A DNA stretch of 64,000 nucleotides from Acetobacter sacchari (GTDB lineage Bacteria; Pseudomonadota; Alphaproteobacteria; Acetobacterales; Acetobacteraceae). Positions 45,635 through 54,786 of this stretch are shown in pieces. The notes under the pieces were generated by a model. The model did no database searches, was not told the DNA's origin, and worked only from the letters and a program-made list of their open reading frames with translations. A program made the translations under genes and the position numbers. The stretch lies in the NCBI RefSeq assembly GCF_017377715.1, contig NZ_JAFVMF010000015.1, positions 50,575-114,574 of the forward strand. The letters run 5' to 3'. Within the stretch, counting starts at the first letter, position 1. Each line of letters opens with the position of its first letter.

Positions 45635-46336
45635 CTATCCGGCTCCGGCCAAGGTCAGGACCGGATCGTCCCGGTATACGGAACCGAACAGAGACTTGAG
45701 AGCAGCCACGCGCGGGGCGTCGTAGGCGGCGATATACGGGTTATACGGATAGCGCGCGGCGAAATTCTGATGCTCCGCCTCTGCCGGGTAAAAACCCTTG
45801 TCAGGCGTTACGACTGTGGTGATCGTGCCGGAGAAGACGTGCGCGGCATCAAGCTGGGCTACGTAGGCGCGTGCGATCGTTGCCTGTTCCTGCGTTCGGG
45901 CGAAAAGAACCGAGCGGTACTGGCTGCCCTCATCGGGGAACTGACCGTCCGCCTGCGTCGGATCCAGCGCCACTGAAAAAAAGATGCGCAGGAGGGCGCT
46001 GTAGCTCACCTGCGCAGGGTCATATTCGACTTCGACAGATTCCGCATGGCCTGTGCCGCCGCCACTGACGACGTCGTACTCGGCTGTGCTGCGCGACCCA
46101 CCGTCATACCCCACACGCGTCGCAGTAACGCCACGCACGTGCTGGAACACGCTCTGCACGCCCCAGAAGCACCCCCCGGCGAACACCGCCGTTTCATGCC
46201 GCCCATCCGTTACGGACGTTTCCTTGAGAACAGGCGCCGGAAGCAAGATCGCCGAGCGCTCAGCCGCAGCCTGACACGCTGCGCCGAACAGTGTCGTGAC
46301 CAGAATGGGAAAGACCCAGAATGTGGAGGGTTTCAT
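45635..46336 (-). CDS. msrA: Periplasmic peptide-methionine (S)-S-oxide reductase MsrA
   Basis: Reduces S-methionine sulfoxide in proteins. The 233-residue protein starts with a signal peptide (FWVFPILVTTLFGAACQAAA), so it acts in the periplasm, unlike the usual cytoplasmic MsrA. The active site is VFAGGCFWGVQSVF; VGYDGGS, YDVVSGGGTGHAESVEV and QYRSVLF follow. The gene lies between msrB (12 bases) and sigF (39 bases) on one transcript. A periplasmic electron source for it must exist, for example a DsbD-like system. Confidence 0.95.
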   Translation of the reverse strand: MKPSTFWVFPILVTTLFGAACQAAAERSAILLPAPVLKETSVTDGRHETAVFAGGCFWGVQSVFQHVRGVTATRVGYDGGSRSTAEYDVVSGGGTGHAESVEVEYDPAQVSYSALLRIFFSVALDPTQADGQFPDEGSQYRSVLFARTQEQATIARAYVAQLDAAHVFSGTITTVVTPDKGFYPAEAEHQNFAARYPYNPYIAAYDAPRVAALKSLFGSVYRDDPVLTLAGAG

Positions 46337-46348
46337 GGAGACGATCCC

Positions 46349-46813
46349 TCAGGCCGGGGTGAAGGAGAGAGCCACGCCGTTCATGCAGTAACGCAGACCC
46401 GTCGGGGCCGGCCCGTCATCGAAAACATGACCAAGATGACCGCCGCACGTGGCGCACAGCACCTCCATGCGTTCCATCCCCAGAGAGTCATCGGCGTGTT
46501 CATGCACCGCTCGCGGCAATGCGCGAGTAAAGCTGGGCCAACCGGTACCGCTATCGAACTTTGCTGCGGCGTCGAAGACCGCCGTAGCGCAACCGATGCA
46601 AGAAAAACGTCCCGACCTGTGCTCGTCCAGAAGCGGGCTGGACCACGGGGCTTCGGTGCCCGCTTCGCGCAACACGTTGTATTGGACGGATGTGAGAGCC
46701 CGACGCCATTCGGCGTCGGTTCGCGTAACCGGAAAATGTGTTTGAGCGCGGCTGGCCTCGCCTGCGACCGACAACATCGCAGCGGCAAGGAGGAACTGGC
46801 GTCGAGCGAACAT
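46349..46813 (-). CDS. msrB: Periplasmic peptide-methionine (R)-S-oxide reductase MsrB
   Basis: Reduces R-methionine sulfoxide. The 154-residue protein begins with a Tat-like signal, FARRQFLLAAAMLSVAGEAS. Two CxxC pairs (FSCIGCATAVF and VLCATCGGHLGHVF) would hold a structural zinc and GLRYCMNGV bears the catalytic Cys. Placed first in msrB-msrA-sigF-nrsF, under a GTAACC-N16-CGAA promoter 39 bases upstream. Both reductases being exported points to repair of the envelope proteins. Confidence 0.95.
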   Translation of the reverse strand: MFARRQFLLAAAMLSVAGEASRAQTHFPVTRTDAEWRRALTSVQYNVLREAGTEAPWSSPLLDEHRSGRFSCIGCATAVFDAAAKFDSGTGWPSFTRALPRAVHEHADDSLGMERMEVLCATCGGHLGHVFDDGPAPTGLRYCMNGVALSFTPA

Positions 46814-46851
46814 GGCGGGTCTCCGTCCATTCGGTAAATGACGCTGCGTTC

Positions 46852-46877
46852 TTCGACAGACCGCGTTGAACGGTTAC
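46852..46877 (-). promoter_or_regulatory. SigF-type promoter before msrB
   Basis: On the minus strand GTAACC (46872-46877), then exactly 16 bases, then CGAA (46852-46855). This fits the Caulobacter SigF consensus GTAACC-N16-CGAA without mismatch. The msrB start lies 39 bases downstream. Confidence 0.85.
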
Positions 46878-46910
46878 ACCCTCAGCACCCACTTATTTTT
46901 TTCAAACGGC

Positions 46911-46936
46911 GTAACCTTTCGGTCGCGCCTGACGAA
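46911..46936 (+). promoter_or_regulatory. SigF-type promoter before the cytochrome/molybdoenzyme pair
   Basis: On the plus strand GTAACC (46911-46916), 16 bases, CGAA (46933-46936), 36 bases before the cytochrome start codon. It lies divergent to the msrB promoter, 33 bases away. Confidence 0.85.
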
Positions 46937-46971
46937 CGTGCGATCATGGCATCTGCGAAAGTTTTCCCGGC

Positions 46972-47595
46972 ATGACGCATCGCCCTCATTCGCCGTCGCT
47001 CGTCACCCGCGTCACGCATTGGGTCGGCGCCCTGTCCATGATCGTCATGATCGGCAGCGGCTGGCAGATCTACAATGCCTCGCCACTCCTGCCCTTCATC
47101 TTTCCTGCATGGGCGACATTGGGCGGATGGCTCGGCGGCGGGATTGCGTGGCATTTCGCCGCGATGTGGTCGCTGATGGGTAGCGGAGCTATCTACCTGC
47201 TCCACGGCGTGGCGTCGGGGCGTCTGCGCCGTGACCTGCGGCCTCGCGCCGCGTATTTGCTGCTGCGCGATCTCGGGCTGGCCGCCCGCTTACGCCTGAC
47301 ACATGCGCCCGGGACATACAACGCCATACAGCGCCTGCTGTACAGCGGCGTTTTGGGCGTCGTTATACTGGCGGTCGCAACGGGGCTGTCTATCTGGAAA
47401 CCCGTGCAACTTGCTTTTCTGGCGTGGGCTTTTGGCGGCTACGACATCGCCAGACGTCTGCATTTCGCATTGATGTGCCTGATCGTCGGCTTCCTGATCG
47501 TGCATGTCTGCCTCGCTTTGATCGTGCCTTCGACACTGTTTGGCATGGTGTTTGGGCGACGCGTTCTTGTGATCGACGAGGACAAACCTTCATGA
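46972..47595 (+). CDS. Cytochrome b561-type membrane subunit (YedZ1-like)
   Basis: A 207-residue membrane cytochrome b with four to five helices and likely heme-ligand His in RVTHWVGALSMIVM and RLHFALMCLIVGFLIVHV. It resembles the b561/CybH group, used to carry electrons to a periplasmic molybdoenzyme. It is translated just before the MsrP/YedY-like gene (ATGA overlap), and is preceded by an exact SigF-type promoter. In Azospira the homologous unit yedY1-yedZ1 belongs to a SigF regulon; here the order is cytochrome first. The electron donor is presumably the quinone pool. Confidence 0.88.
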   Translation: MTHRPHSPSLVTRVTHWVGALSMIVMIGSGWQIYNASPLLPFIFPAWATLGGWLGGGIAWHFAAMWSLMGSGAIYLLHGVASGRLRRDLRPRAAYLLLRDLGLAARLRLTHAPGTYNAIQRLLYSGVLGVVILAVATGLSIWKPVQLAFLAWAFGGYDIARRLHFALMCLIVGFLIVHVCLALIVPSTLFGMVFGRRVLVIDEDKPS

Positions 47596-48341
47596 AACGT
47601 CCGACGATTGATCGCGGCCTCGTCGCCTCGGAGCTACGGCGCGTAGAGAGACGATTCATGCTGAAAAGCGCGTTGTCGCTGGGTGGACTGGCGATGCTGT
47701 CAGGCTGCGCGATCGACGACGAACCATCCGTCGAAAAGGCGCTCGCCACGATCATGGGGTTTACCGATCGTGTTCAGGCCATGATATTCAGCCGCAACCG
47801 GGTGGCCCGCGAATTCTCGGCCTCGCAAATGACGCGTCCGTTTCCATTCAACGCCTATTATGATCAGGACGACATTCGTGTCGTCGATGAAACACGCTGG
47901 CGATTGGAGGTTTCCGGTCTGGTTTCTGACAGGCGCCCCTGGTCTTTGGCGCAGTTCCGGGCCCTTGAACAGCAGCGACAAATCACACGCCACATTTGCG
48001 TCGAGGGGTGGAGCGCTATCGGTTCATGGTCAGGCGTGCGGCTCTCAACATTTCTTCAACATATCGGAGCGGACACACGGGCCAAATACGTCAAATTCGG
48101 ATGCTTCGACGATTATTCGACCAGCATCGATATGGAGACCGCCCTGCATCCTCAGACGATCATGGTTCTGGATTTCGACGACGCGTCTCTTCCTCCTACC
48201 TATGGCGCGCCTATGAAGATCAGGATTCCAACCAAGTTGGGCTACAAAAATCCGAAATATCTCGCGTCGGTAGAAGTCACAAATATTTTCCCTGGTGGAT
48301 ACTGGGAGAATCAAGGTTACGACTGGTTTGGGGGATCATAA
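47592..48341 (+). CDS. Molybdopterin oxidoreductase, MsrP/YedY-like
   Basis: A 249-residue periplasmic oxidoreductase of the sulfite-oxidase (SUOX) fold. The N-terminus RRFMLKSALSLGGLAMLSGC is a Tat signal with a lipobox-like Cys. HICVEGWSAIGSWSGVRLS holds the conserved Cys that binds molybdenum; AYYDQDDIRVVDETRW and GAPMKIRIPTKLGYKNPKYL follow as in MsrP. MsrP reduces methionine sulfoxide, with MsrQ or a b-type cytochrome as electron donor; here the cytochrome gene directly precedes it. Likely substrates are oxidised methionines in the periplasm, perhaps of the Met-rich peptide downstream. Confidence 0.88.
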   Translation: MKRPTIDRGLVASELRRVERRFMLKSALSLGGLAMLSGCAIDDEPSVEKALATIMGFTDRVQAMIFSRNRVAREFSASQMTRPFPFNAYYDQDDIRVVDETRWRLEVSGLVSDRRPWSLAQFRALEQQRQITRHICVEGWSAIGSWSGVRLSTFLQHIGADTRAKYVKFGCFDDYSTSIDMETALHPQTIMVLDFDDASLPPTYGAPMKIRIPTKLGYKNPKYLASVEVTNIFPGGYWENQGYDWFGGS

Positions 48342-48351
48342 AAATATTCCT

Positions 48352-48377
48352 GTAACCCGATGCCTCCGCCATTCGAA
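48352..48377 (+). promoter_or_regulatory. SigF-type promoter before the Met-rich peptide
   Basis: GTAACC (48352-48357), 16 bases, CGAA (48374-48377), 62 bases before the Met-rich gene start. It is the third perfect fit within 1.6 kb and makes the peptide gene an independent SigF unit. Confidence 0.83.
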
Positions 48378-48438
48378 GAGTATAATACGGGAGAGGGCGA
48401 ACGCTTTCTCTCACGCAAAACCTGCCACGGAGAAAAAC

Positions 48439-48774
48439 ATGTCTTTCCGTTCACTCGCTCTGGCGATGGCCGCTTCTTCGATTTTCGCGTTGGGCGGCGT
48501 CGCTCACGCACAAACCCCAGCTGCTGCCGCCCCCATGTCTCCCGGAACCGTGACTCCTGACGGCACGACGACTGGCAACATGGCGCGATCCAAAATAATG
48601 CCTGCCGGAGTTGGACACATGAGTATGGCGGGCGACGCTTCGCACGAGCATATGTCGCCGAATAACAGCATGGCGAAAATGCATGCAGGAATGATGATGA
48701 AGAAAGATTCGGCGTCTCCTGCTCCGAGCATATTGAATACGCACGACGAGAAATCAGACAGTTCGGAAAAATAA
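48439..48774 (+). CDS. Methionine-rich secreted peptide (MrpX-like)
   Basis: 111 residues. A Sec signal (MSFRSLALAMAASSIFALGG, cleavage after AHA) leaves a mature chain of about 87 residues with 11 methionines (MSMAGD, HEHMSP, KMHAGMMMKK) plus several His. It has no Cys and no predicted fold. In Azospira suillum a similar SigF-controlled Met-rich periplasmic peptide, MrpX, is a sacrificial scavenger of hypochlorite that MsrP-type enzymes regenerate. Position, export, Met content and the SigF promoter all support that role here. GGAG lies eight bases before the ATG. A copper-binding role is the main alternative. Confidence 0.85.
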   Translation: MSFRSLALAMAASSIFALGGVAHAQTPAAAAPMSPGTVTPDGTTTGNMARSKIMPAGVGHMSMAGDASHEHMSPNNSMAKMHAGMMMKKDSASPAPSILNTHDEKSDSSEK

Positions 48775-48847
48775 TTTTCTTAAAAAAATTCTCCTCGAAA
48801 TCTTGCCTTGTTTTTTATCCAGAATCGCCTGCAGGAGCAGATCGTCC

Positions 48848-49927
48848 ATGTCACTGATACGGCAGAAAGCAACAGAAAAAGGAAATCTTGGGCGCGTCGG
48901 TGTTGTCATCGGCGTTCCTGCTGCTCTTGCGTTCGCCTTTATCGCCGCCGCCGGCTGGTTCACCCCCGATCGCCTGACGCCGGCCACGGTTGTGCGCACG
49001 TTTGACAGTGTTGACGGTCCACACCCCGGTTTTCGTCGCAATCATGCAAAAGGCGTTTGCGTGAGCGGATGGTTTGAGGGAAGCGGCCAGGCCTCTCCTT
49101 ACTCCAGCGCCGCGTTGTTCAGGGTGGAGCGCTCTCCAGTCATCGGACGCTTCGCGCTGGCGGGCGGACAGCCCTATCAAGACGACGCGCCAGACAAAGT
49201 GCGCAGTCTCGCCCTTCGGATCATGCCCGCCAACGGCAGCGAGTGGCGTATGGGCGTGAACGATATTCCGGTATTCCTCTTTCGCAATGCGCGCGATTTC
49301 AACTCGTTCCTGATAGCCTCCCGTCCGGAGGCGACAACGCGGAAACCGGACCCCGCTCGTATCGGCGCGTTTCTGGCCGCGCACCCCGAAACGGCTCGCG
49401 CGCTCAGCCAGATAAAACAGCGCTCCCTATCGTCGGGCTTTGCCGACGACGCCTATAACAGCCTTGATACCTTCCTGTTCGTGAATGCAGACAGGCGAAC
49501 AACGCCCGTGCGCTGGGCCATAGAGCCGGAGCAGCCCGTTTCGACGCAGAACAACGTCAAAGCCGGCCGCGATTACCTGTTTGACGACCTTACGGCGACA
49601 TTGGCCGAGCATTCGTTGCGGTGGAAGTTGATGATCGTGCTTGGACAACCCGGAGACCCTACGGCTGATCCCACTGTCGCATGGCCTGTCGGGCGAACAC
49701 GCATCGACGCAGGGACGCTTGTTCTCGACAAGGCGGAAGGAGAGGATGGCGGGCCATGTACAGGCATCACGTTCGATCCCCTGATCCTGCCTGAGGGTAT
49801 AACTCCTTCTGACGATCCGATTCCCGCCGCACGTTCGGCCGTCTACGCCCGTTCCTTCACAGCACGGTCAGGCGAGACGAAGGCGCCCAGCGCGATCAAT
49901 CTAAATTCCACCCAGAGCGGAAAATAG
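48848..49927 (+). CDS. Catalase-related peroxidase (SrpA family)
   Basis: A 359-residue heme protein of the mini-catalase/SrpA type, anchored by an N-terminal helix (GVVIGVPAALAFAFIAAAGW). Family features: HPGFRRNHAKGVCVSGWFEG near the heme pocket, LALRIMPANGSEWRMGVNDI, and a C-terminal RSAVYARSF with the Tyr that ligates heme. It would remove peroxide, or alkyl peroxides, in the periplasm. ATG at 48848 follows AGGAG. It lies 73 bases after the Met-rich gene and 2 bases before a cytochrome b561; a shared transcript with the SigF promoter is possible. Confidence 0.9.
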   Translation: MSLIRQKATEKGNLGRVGVVIGVPAALAFAFIAAAGWFTPDRLTPATVVRTFDSVDGPHPGFRRNHAKGVCVSGWFEGSGQASPYSSAALFRVERSPVIGRFALAGGQPYQDDAPDKVRSLALRIMPANGSEWRMGVNDIPVFLFRNARDFNSFLIASRPEATTRKPDPARIGAFLAAHPETARALSQIKQRSLSSGFADDAYNSLDTFLFVNADRRTTPVRWAIEPEQPVSTQNNVKAGRDYLFDDLTATLAEHSLRWKLMIVLGQPGDPTADPTVAWPVGRTRIDAGTLVLDKAEGEDGGPCTGITFDPLILPEGITPSDDPIPAARSAVYARSFTARSGETKAPSAINLNSTQSGK

Positions 49928-49929
49928 TC

Positions 49930-50487
49930 ATGTCTGAAAGAAAATATTTTTCTCCGCTCGCACGGGGACTACACTGGGCCATGGCGCTGATGATTCTCGC
50001 TATGTTGTTCATCGGCGTCGCCATGGTCGCCAGCACGGGCCCGGCGTATCATCGCCTTGTCGGACTCCACCGCCCTCTGGGAATAGCAATTCTGGCTCTA
50101 GCTTTTTTACGTCTGGTCAACCGCGTCGCATCCAGCGCACCGTCACTGCCGACGACGCTGCCCCAAGGGATACGCATCCTTGCAGGAAGCTCGCAAGTCG
50201 CGCTTTATCTGCTGATGATCGCCCTGCCGCTGGTCGGATGGGCCATGCTGTCCGCGGGAGATTATCCAGTTTCGATGACAGGCGGCGTCACCTTGCCTCC
50301 GATCGTGTCGCCCGACCCTGCTCTGTACGCCTCCTTGAGGGGGCTTCATACGTGGTTGGCGCTAGGACTGTTCGGCGTAATCCTCGCACATATCACTGGG
50401 GCGCTTGTTCATGGTCTTCTGCTCAGGGACGGCGTATTTCAAGCTATGTTGTGGCGGCGTCCGCATGCCTCAACGCGGATTGAGTAG
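49930..50487 (+). CDS. Cytochrome b561
   Basis: A 185-residue four-helix membrane cytochrome of the b561 family, with heme-ligand His in RGLHWAMALMILAM, VGLHRPLGIAIL, and RGLHTWLALGLFGVILAHIT. It starts two bases after the SrpA-like stop, so the two are one translational unit; the cytochrome may feed electrons from quinol to the periplasmic peroxidase. Pairs of SrpA-like protein and b561 occur in other bacteria. Its stop is followed by a hairpin shared with frmA. Confidence 0.92.
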   Translation: MSERKYFSPLARGLHWAMALMILAMLFIGVAMVASTGPAYHRLVGLHRPLGIAILALAFLRLVNRVASSAPSLPTTLPQGIRILAGSSQVALYLLMIALPLVGWAMLSAGDYPVSMTGGVTLPPIVSPDPALYASLRGLHTWLALGLFGVILAHITGALVHGLLLRDGVFQAMLWRRPHASTRIE

Positions 50488-50572
50488 AGCATAGAGAACA
50501 TACATTACCAGATTATGATTTTTATTTTTAAATACTGAACTTTCATAAAACAGTTATACTTGGCGAGTTTAT

Positions 50573-50596
50573 CGCTGAGAGCCAAAGCTCTCAGCG
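50573..50596. terminator. Bidirectional hairpin between cytochrome b561 and frmA
   Basis: CGCTGAGAGC-CAAA-GCTCTCAGCG is a perfect 10-bp stem with a 4-base loop. It sits between the two converging genes, 85 and 26 bases from their stops. A T run is missing on the plus strand. Confidence 0.65.
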
Positions 50597-50622
50597 AATT
50601 CAGAATCTATGCCCCTGATGCG

Positions 50623-52072
<1,450 letters not shown>

Positions 52073-52084
52073 AGAGCGCCTTTC

Positions 52085-52102
52085 AGTACTGGGTAGGAGT
52101 AT
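52085..52102. promoter_or_regulatory. Candidate FrmR operator
   Basis: AGTACTGGGTAGGAGTAT, an A/T-flanked G-tract of the CsoR-family type, is placed 13 bases before the frmR start. Matching tracts are known operators of FrmR/RcnR/CsoR; here it is inferred from place and shape. Confidence 0.45.
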
Positions 52103-52587
52103 ATAAAGACAGATCAACGTGGACGGCAAGTGTCATTTTGACTACCTCACGATGTCATTATAGGGGAGTCCATCTCTGGCGTTGGGCACGGTTGCAAATA
52201 ACCACTACTTCGTGCCGCACAGTGGGCGTCACGGGACTATCAGGCGCATGATTTCCGCAATCGTCCGCTCCTGAGTCAAAATTCGTAACCTGAGCAAGAC
52301 GGTTGCCACGAGAATATTACAAAAAAACATCAGGCCGACTCTACAATATTTAATAATTCCGCGAGAATATTCATCGAATACCCAAAAGTAATAAATATAC
52401 ATCATCGAATATTTTAACGGAGAAACTTTAATTCTAAAAAATTATTATAGATAGATTTTCTATCGCTCTGAACGCATTCGACGTGCCTCAGAGCCTTGCA
52501 TGACCGGGAACGCAATCCGGCGCGCCTTCCCCCGACGCCCGAGAAAAACGTCCCCGTCCGAGCTTCATCTCGCACCCGTTCGTCGGG
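52103..52587. other. Intergenic stretch upstream of frmR
   Basis: About 485 bases, markedly AT-rich between 52310 and 52460. It separates frmR from the facing end of the oxidoreductase gene. No gene recognised. Confidence 0.45.
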
Positions 52588-53724
52588 TTACATCTCGACC
52601 CAGATATTACCCTTTTCAGCCGACGTCAGAGTCGCATCAATGAACCGCATACCCCTAACGCCCGCATCAAGCCCCGAAATCTCTCCGGCTTCCGTTTCCG
52701 AAGACGGTGTCAAATCCTCTGAACGTATCAAACTGGCGGCGTCGCGATATAATTGCGCGAACGCCTCGTAAAATCCCTCAGGATGCCCAGTCGGCAAACT
52801 GCCCTCTCCGGGCTGCTCGCCCCTTCTCATCAACCGCTCACACCCACCGGTGTCGGCCACCACGAGCTGGTTCGGTGTTTCCTGCGCCCAGGACAACGCC
52901 CCCTTCTCGCCGCAGACGCGCAGGGTCAATGCATTACGGGCCCCCAACGTGACCTGGCTGCACCACAAAGAACCGGTGGCCCCATTGGCAAACTTCAGCA
53001 ACATACGCGCATCATCATTGACTGCGCGATTTCCCACCGGCGACGCCGTCATGGCCAACAGAGATTCACAGTGTTGACCCGACACATATTCCGCCAGGTG
53101 AAACGCGTGGGTGCCAATATCGCCGACGGCGCCGCCACGGCCGCCTTTGGAGGGGTCAGTCCGCCATTCCGCCTGCTTGTTACCTGCGTCCTCGATCGAC
53201 GTCGCCAGCCAATCCTGCAAATATTCGACAGTAACCGAACGTATGCGTCCCAGCGCTCCCTCGACGATCATTCGCCGCGCCTTACGGATCATCGGATACG
53301 CTGAATAGGTATGGGTCAGGACAAAAACCACATTCCGCCGCCTAAGCGTCGCTTGCAGTGCATCGATCCCGTCCCACGTGGCCGCCAGCGGCTTGTCACA
53401 AATGACGTGGACACCCTGTTCAGCGAACGCCTGCGCAACAGGAACGTGCAGAAAATTTGGCGTAACAACTGATACGGCGTCGAGCCCGATCTTCACCGCG
53501 TCCCGCGCCATATCCCTGTAGTCGACGTAACACCATTCAGGAGCGATCCCTATCAACGCAGCGCTTTGTCGTGCTCGGTCCGGATTGGATGAAAAACACC
53601 CGGCAACGAGGTCAAAATCTCCGGAAAGGCGGGCGGCGGCACGATGCACCGCGCCAATAAAGGCTCCCTGACCGCCACCAACCATGCCCAGACGTAATGG
53701 TCGCTGATAACCCTGTAATTCCAT
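52588..53724 (-). CDS. Gfo/Idh/MocA family oxidoreductase
   Basis: A 378-residue NAD(P)-dependent sugar or inositol dehydrogenase. The N-terminal Rossmann fold shows LRLGMVGGGQGAFIGAVHRA, then VVTPNFLHVPVAQAFAEQG and VICDKPLAATWDGIDALQAT, where EKPL-type DKPL has the key Lys. DIGTHAFHLAEYVSG is the catalytic segment with the conserved Asp and His. It follows the sugar isomerase gene by six bases, so they are one operon. The exact substrate is not known (glucose, inositol or a keto-sugar are typical). Confidence 0.94.
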   Translation of the reverse strand: MELQGYQRPLRLGMVGGGQGAFIGAVHRAAARLSGDFDLVAGCFSSNPDRARQSAALIGIAPEWCYVDYRDMARDAVKIGLDAVSVVTPNFLHVPVAQAFAEQGVHVICDKPLAATWDGIDALQATLRRRNVVFVLTHTYSAYPMIRKARRMIVEGALGRIRSVTVEYLQDWLATSIEDAGNKQAEWRTDPSKGGRGGAVGDIGTHAFHLAEYVSGQHCESLLAMTASPVGNRAVNDDARMLLKFANGATGSLWCSQVTLGARNALTLRVCGEKGALSWAQETPNQLVVADTGGCERLMRRGEQPGEGSLPTGHPEGFYEAFAQLYRDAASLIRSEDLTPSSETEAGEISGLDAGVRGMRFIDATLTSAEKGNIWVEM

Positions 53725-53730
53725 GACCTG

Positions 53731-54786
53731 TCACCCCACGCCGAGAATTCGCGCCGCATCCTGCGTCGACAACTGAACGCCTGCGAAATCGTCAAACGAT
53801 TTCTGCGTCGCGTCGATAATATGACCGGCTATTAACCCTGCTCCTTCTCGTGCCCCTGCCTCAGGGCTTTTGATGCAGCATTCCCACTCCAGCACGGCCC
53901 ATCCATCGAAACCATACTGCGTCAGTTTCGAAAAGATCGCTTTGAAATCCACTTGTCCATCACCGATCGACCGGAAACGTCCCGCACGATTGACCCACCC
54001 TTCGTAACCGCCATAGACGCCCTGATCGGCAGTTGGACGAAATTCAGCGTCTTTCACGTGGAACATCTTTATTCTGTCGCGCCACTTATCGATAAACGCC
54101 AGATAGTCGAGCTGCTGAAGGACAAAATGGCTGGGGTCGAACAGGATGTTACAACGGCGATGGCCATTCACTTCTTTCAGGAACCTTTCGAAAGATGCGC
54201 CATCATGCAGATCCTCTCCGGGATGTAATTCGAAGCACAGATCGACACCCGCCTCGTCAAACTGGTCCAGAACGGGCCTCCACCGCTTGCCAAGCTCACT
54301 GAACGCCGTCTCGATCAGACCGACCGGGCGTTGCGGCCAAGGATACAGATACGGCCATGCCAATGCGCCGGAAAACGTTGCGTGCGCCGTGAGCCCCAGA
54401 CGGCGGGACGCCTGAGCGGCGAGTTTCAACTGGCCTGCCGCCCATTGTTGCGTCGCGATCCGATCCCCCCGCACCGCCTCAGGGGCGAACGGCGCAAACA
54501 GTTCGTCATAAGCGGGATGAACTGCAAGCAACTGTCCCTGGATATGCGTGGAGAGCTCCGTAATCTCGACCCCGACTGCATCCAGGACGCCGCGAACCTG
54601 ATTGCAATATTCGTCGCTATCCGCCGCCGCCTGCAAATCGAAAATCGACGGCGTATTGGTCGGAATCTGAATACCTTTGTATCCCTGTTTCGCCGCCCAT
54701 TCAGCCAGGCCTTCGAGGCTATTGAACGGTGCAGATTCCCCGATGAACTGGGCAAGAAAAATGGCAGGACCTTTAATTGTCCGCAT
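53731..54786 (-). CDS. Sugar phosphate isomerase/epimerase (AP endonuclease 2 fold)
   Basis: A 351-residue TIM-barrel protein of the xylose-isomerase-like family. GPAIFLAQFIGESAPFNSLE begins the barrel; GYKGIQIPTNTPS, FELHPGEDLHDGASFERFL and ILFDPSHFVLQQ carry the metal-ligand Glu and Asp/His, and MFHVKDAEFRPTA another. ATG at 54786 has GAGG eight bases upstream. Situated six bases before the oxidoreductase gene, it likely works on the same sugar, for instance a 3-keto intermediate or inositol derivative. Confidence 0.92.
   Translation of the reverse strand: MRTIKGPAIFLAQFIGESAPFNSLEGLAEWAAKQGYKGIQIPTNTPSIFDLQAAADSDEYCNQVRGVLDAVGVEITELSTHIQGQLLAVHPAYDELFAPFAPEAVRGDRIATQQWAAGQLKLAAQASRRLGLTAHATFSGALAWPYLYPWPQRPVGLIETAFSELGKRWRPVLDQFDEAGVDLCFELHPGEDLHDGASFERFLKEVNGHRRCNILFDPSHFVLQQLDYLAFIDKWRDRIKMFHVKDAEFRPTADQGVYGGYEGWVNRAGRFRSIGDGQVDFKAIFSKLTQYGFDGWAVLEWECCIKSPEAGAREGAGLIAGHIIDATQKSFDDFAGVQLSTQDAARILGVG

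Noticed and set aside
52283..52310. GTAACC with CGAG in the gap upstream of frmR
   Set aside because: Spacing of 18 and a changed -10; not a SigF promoter by the strict pattern.
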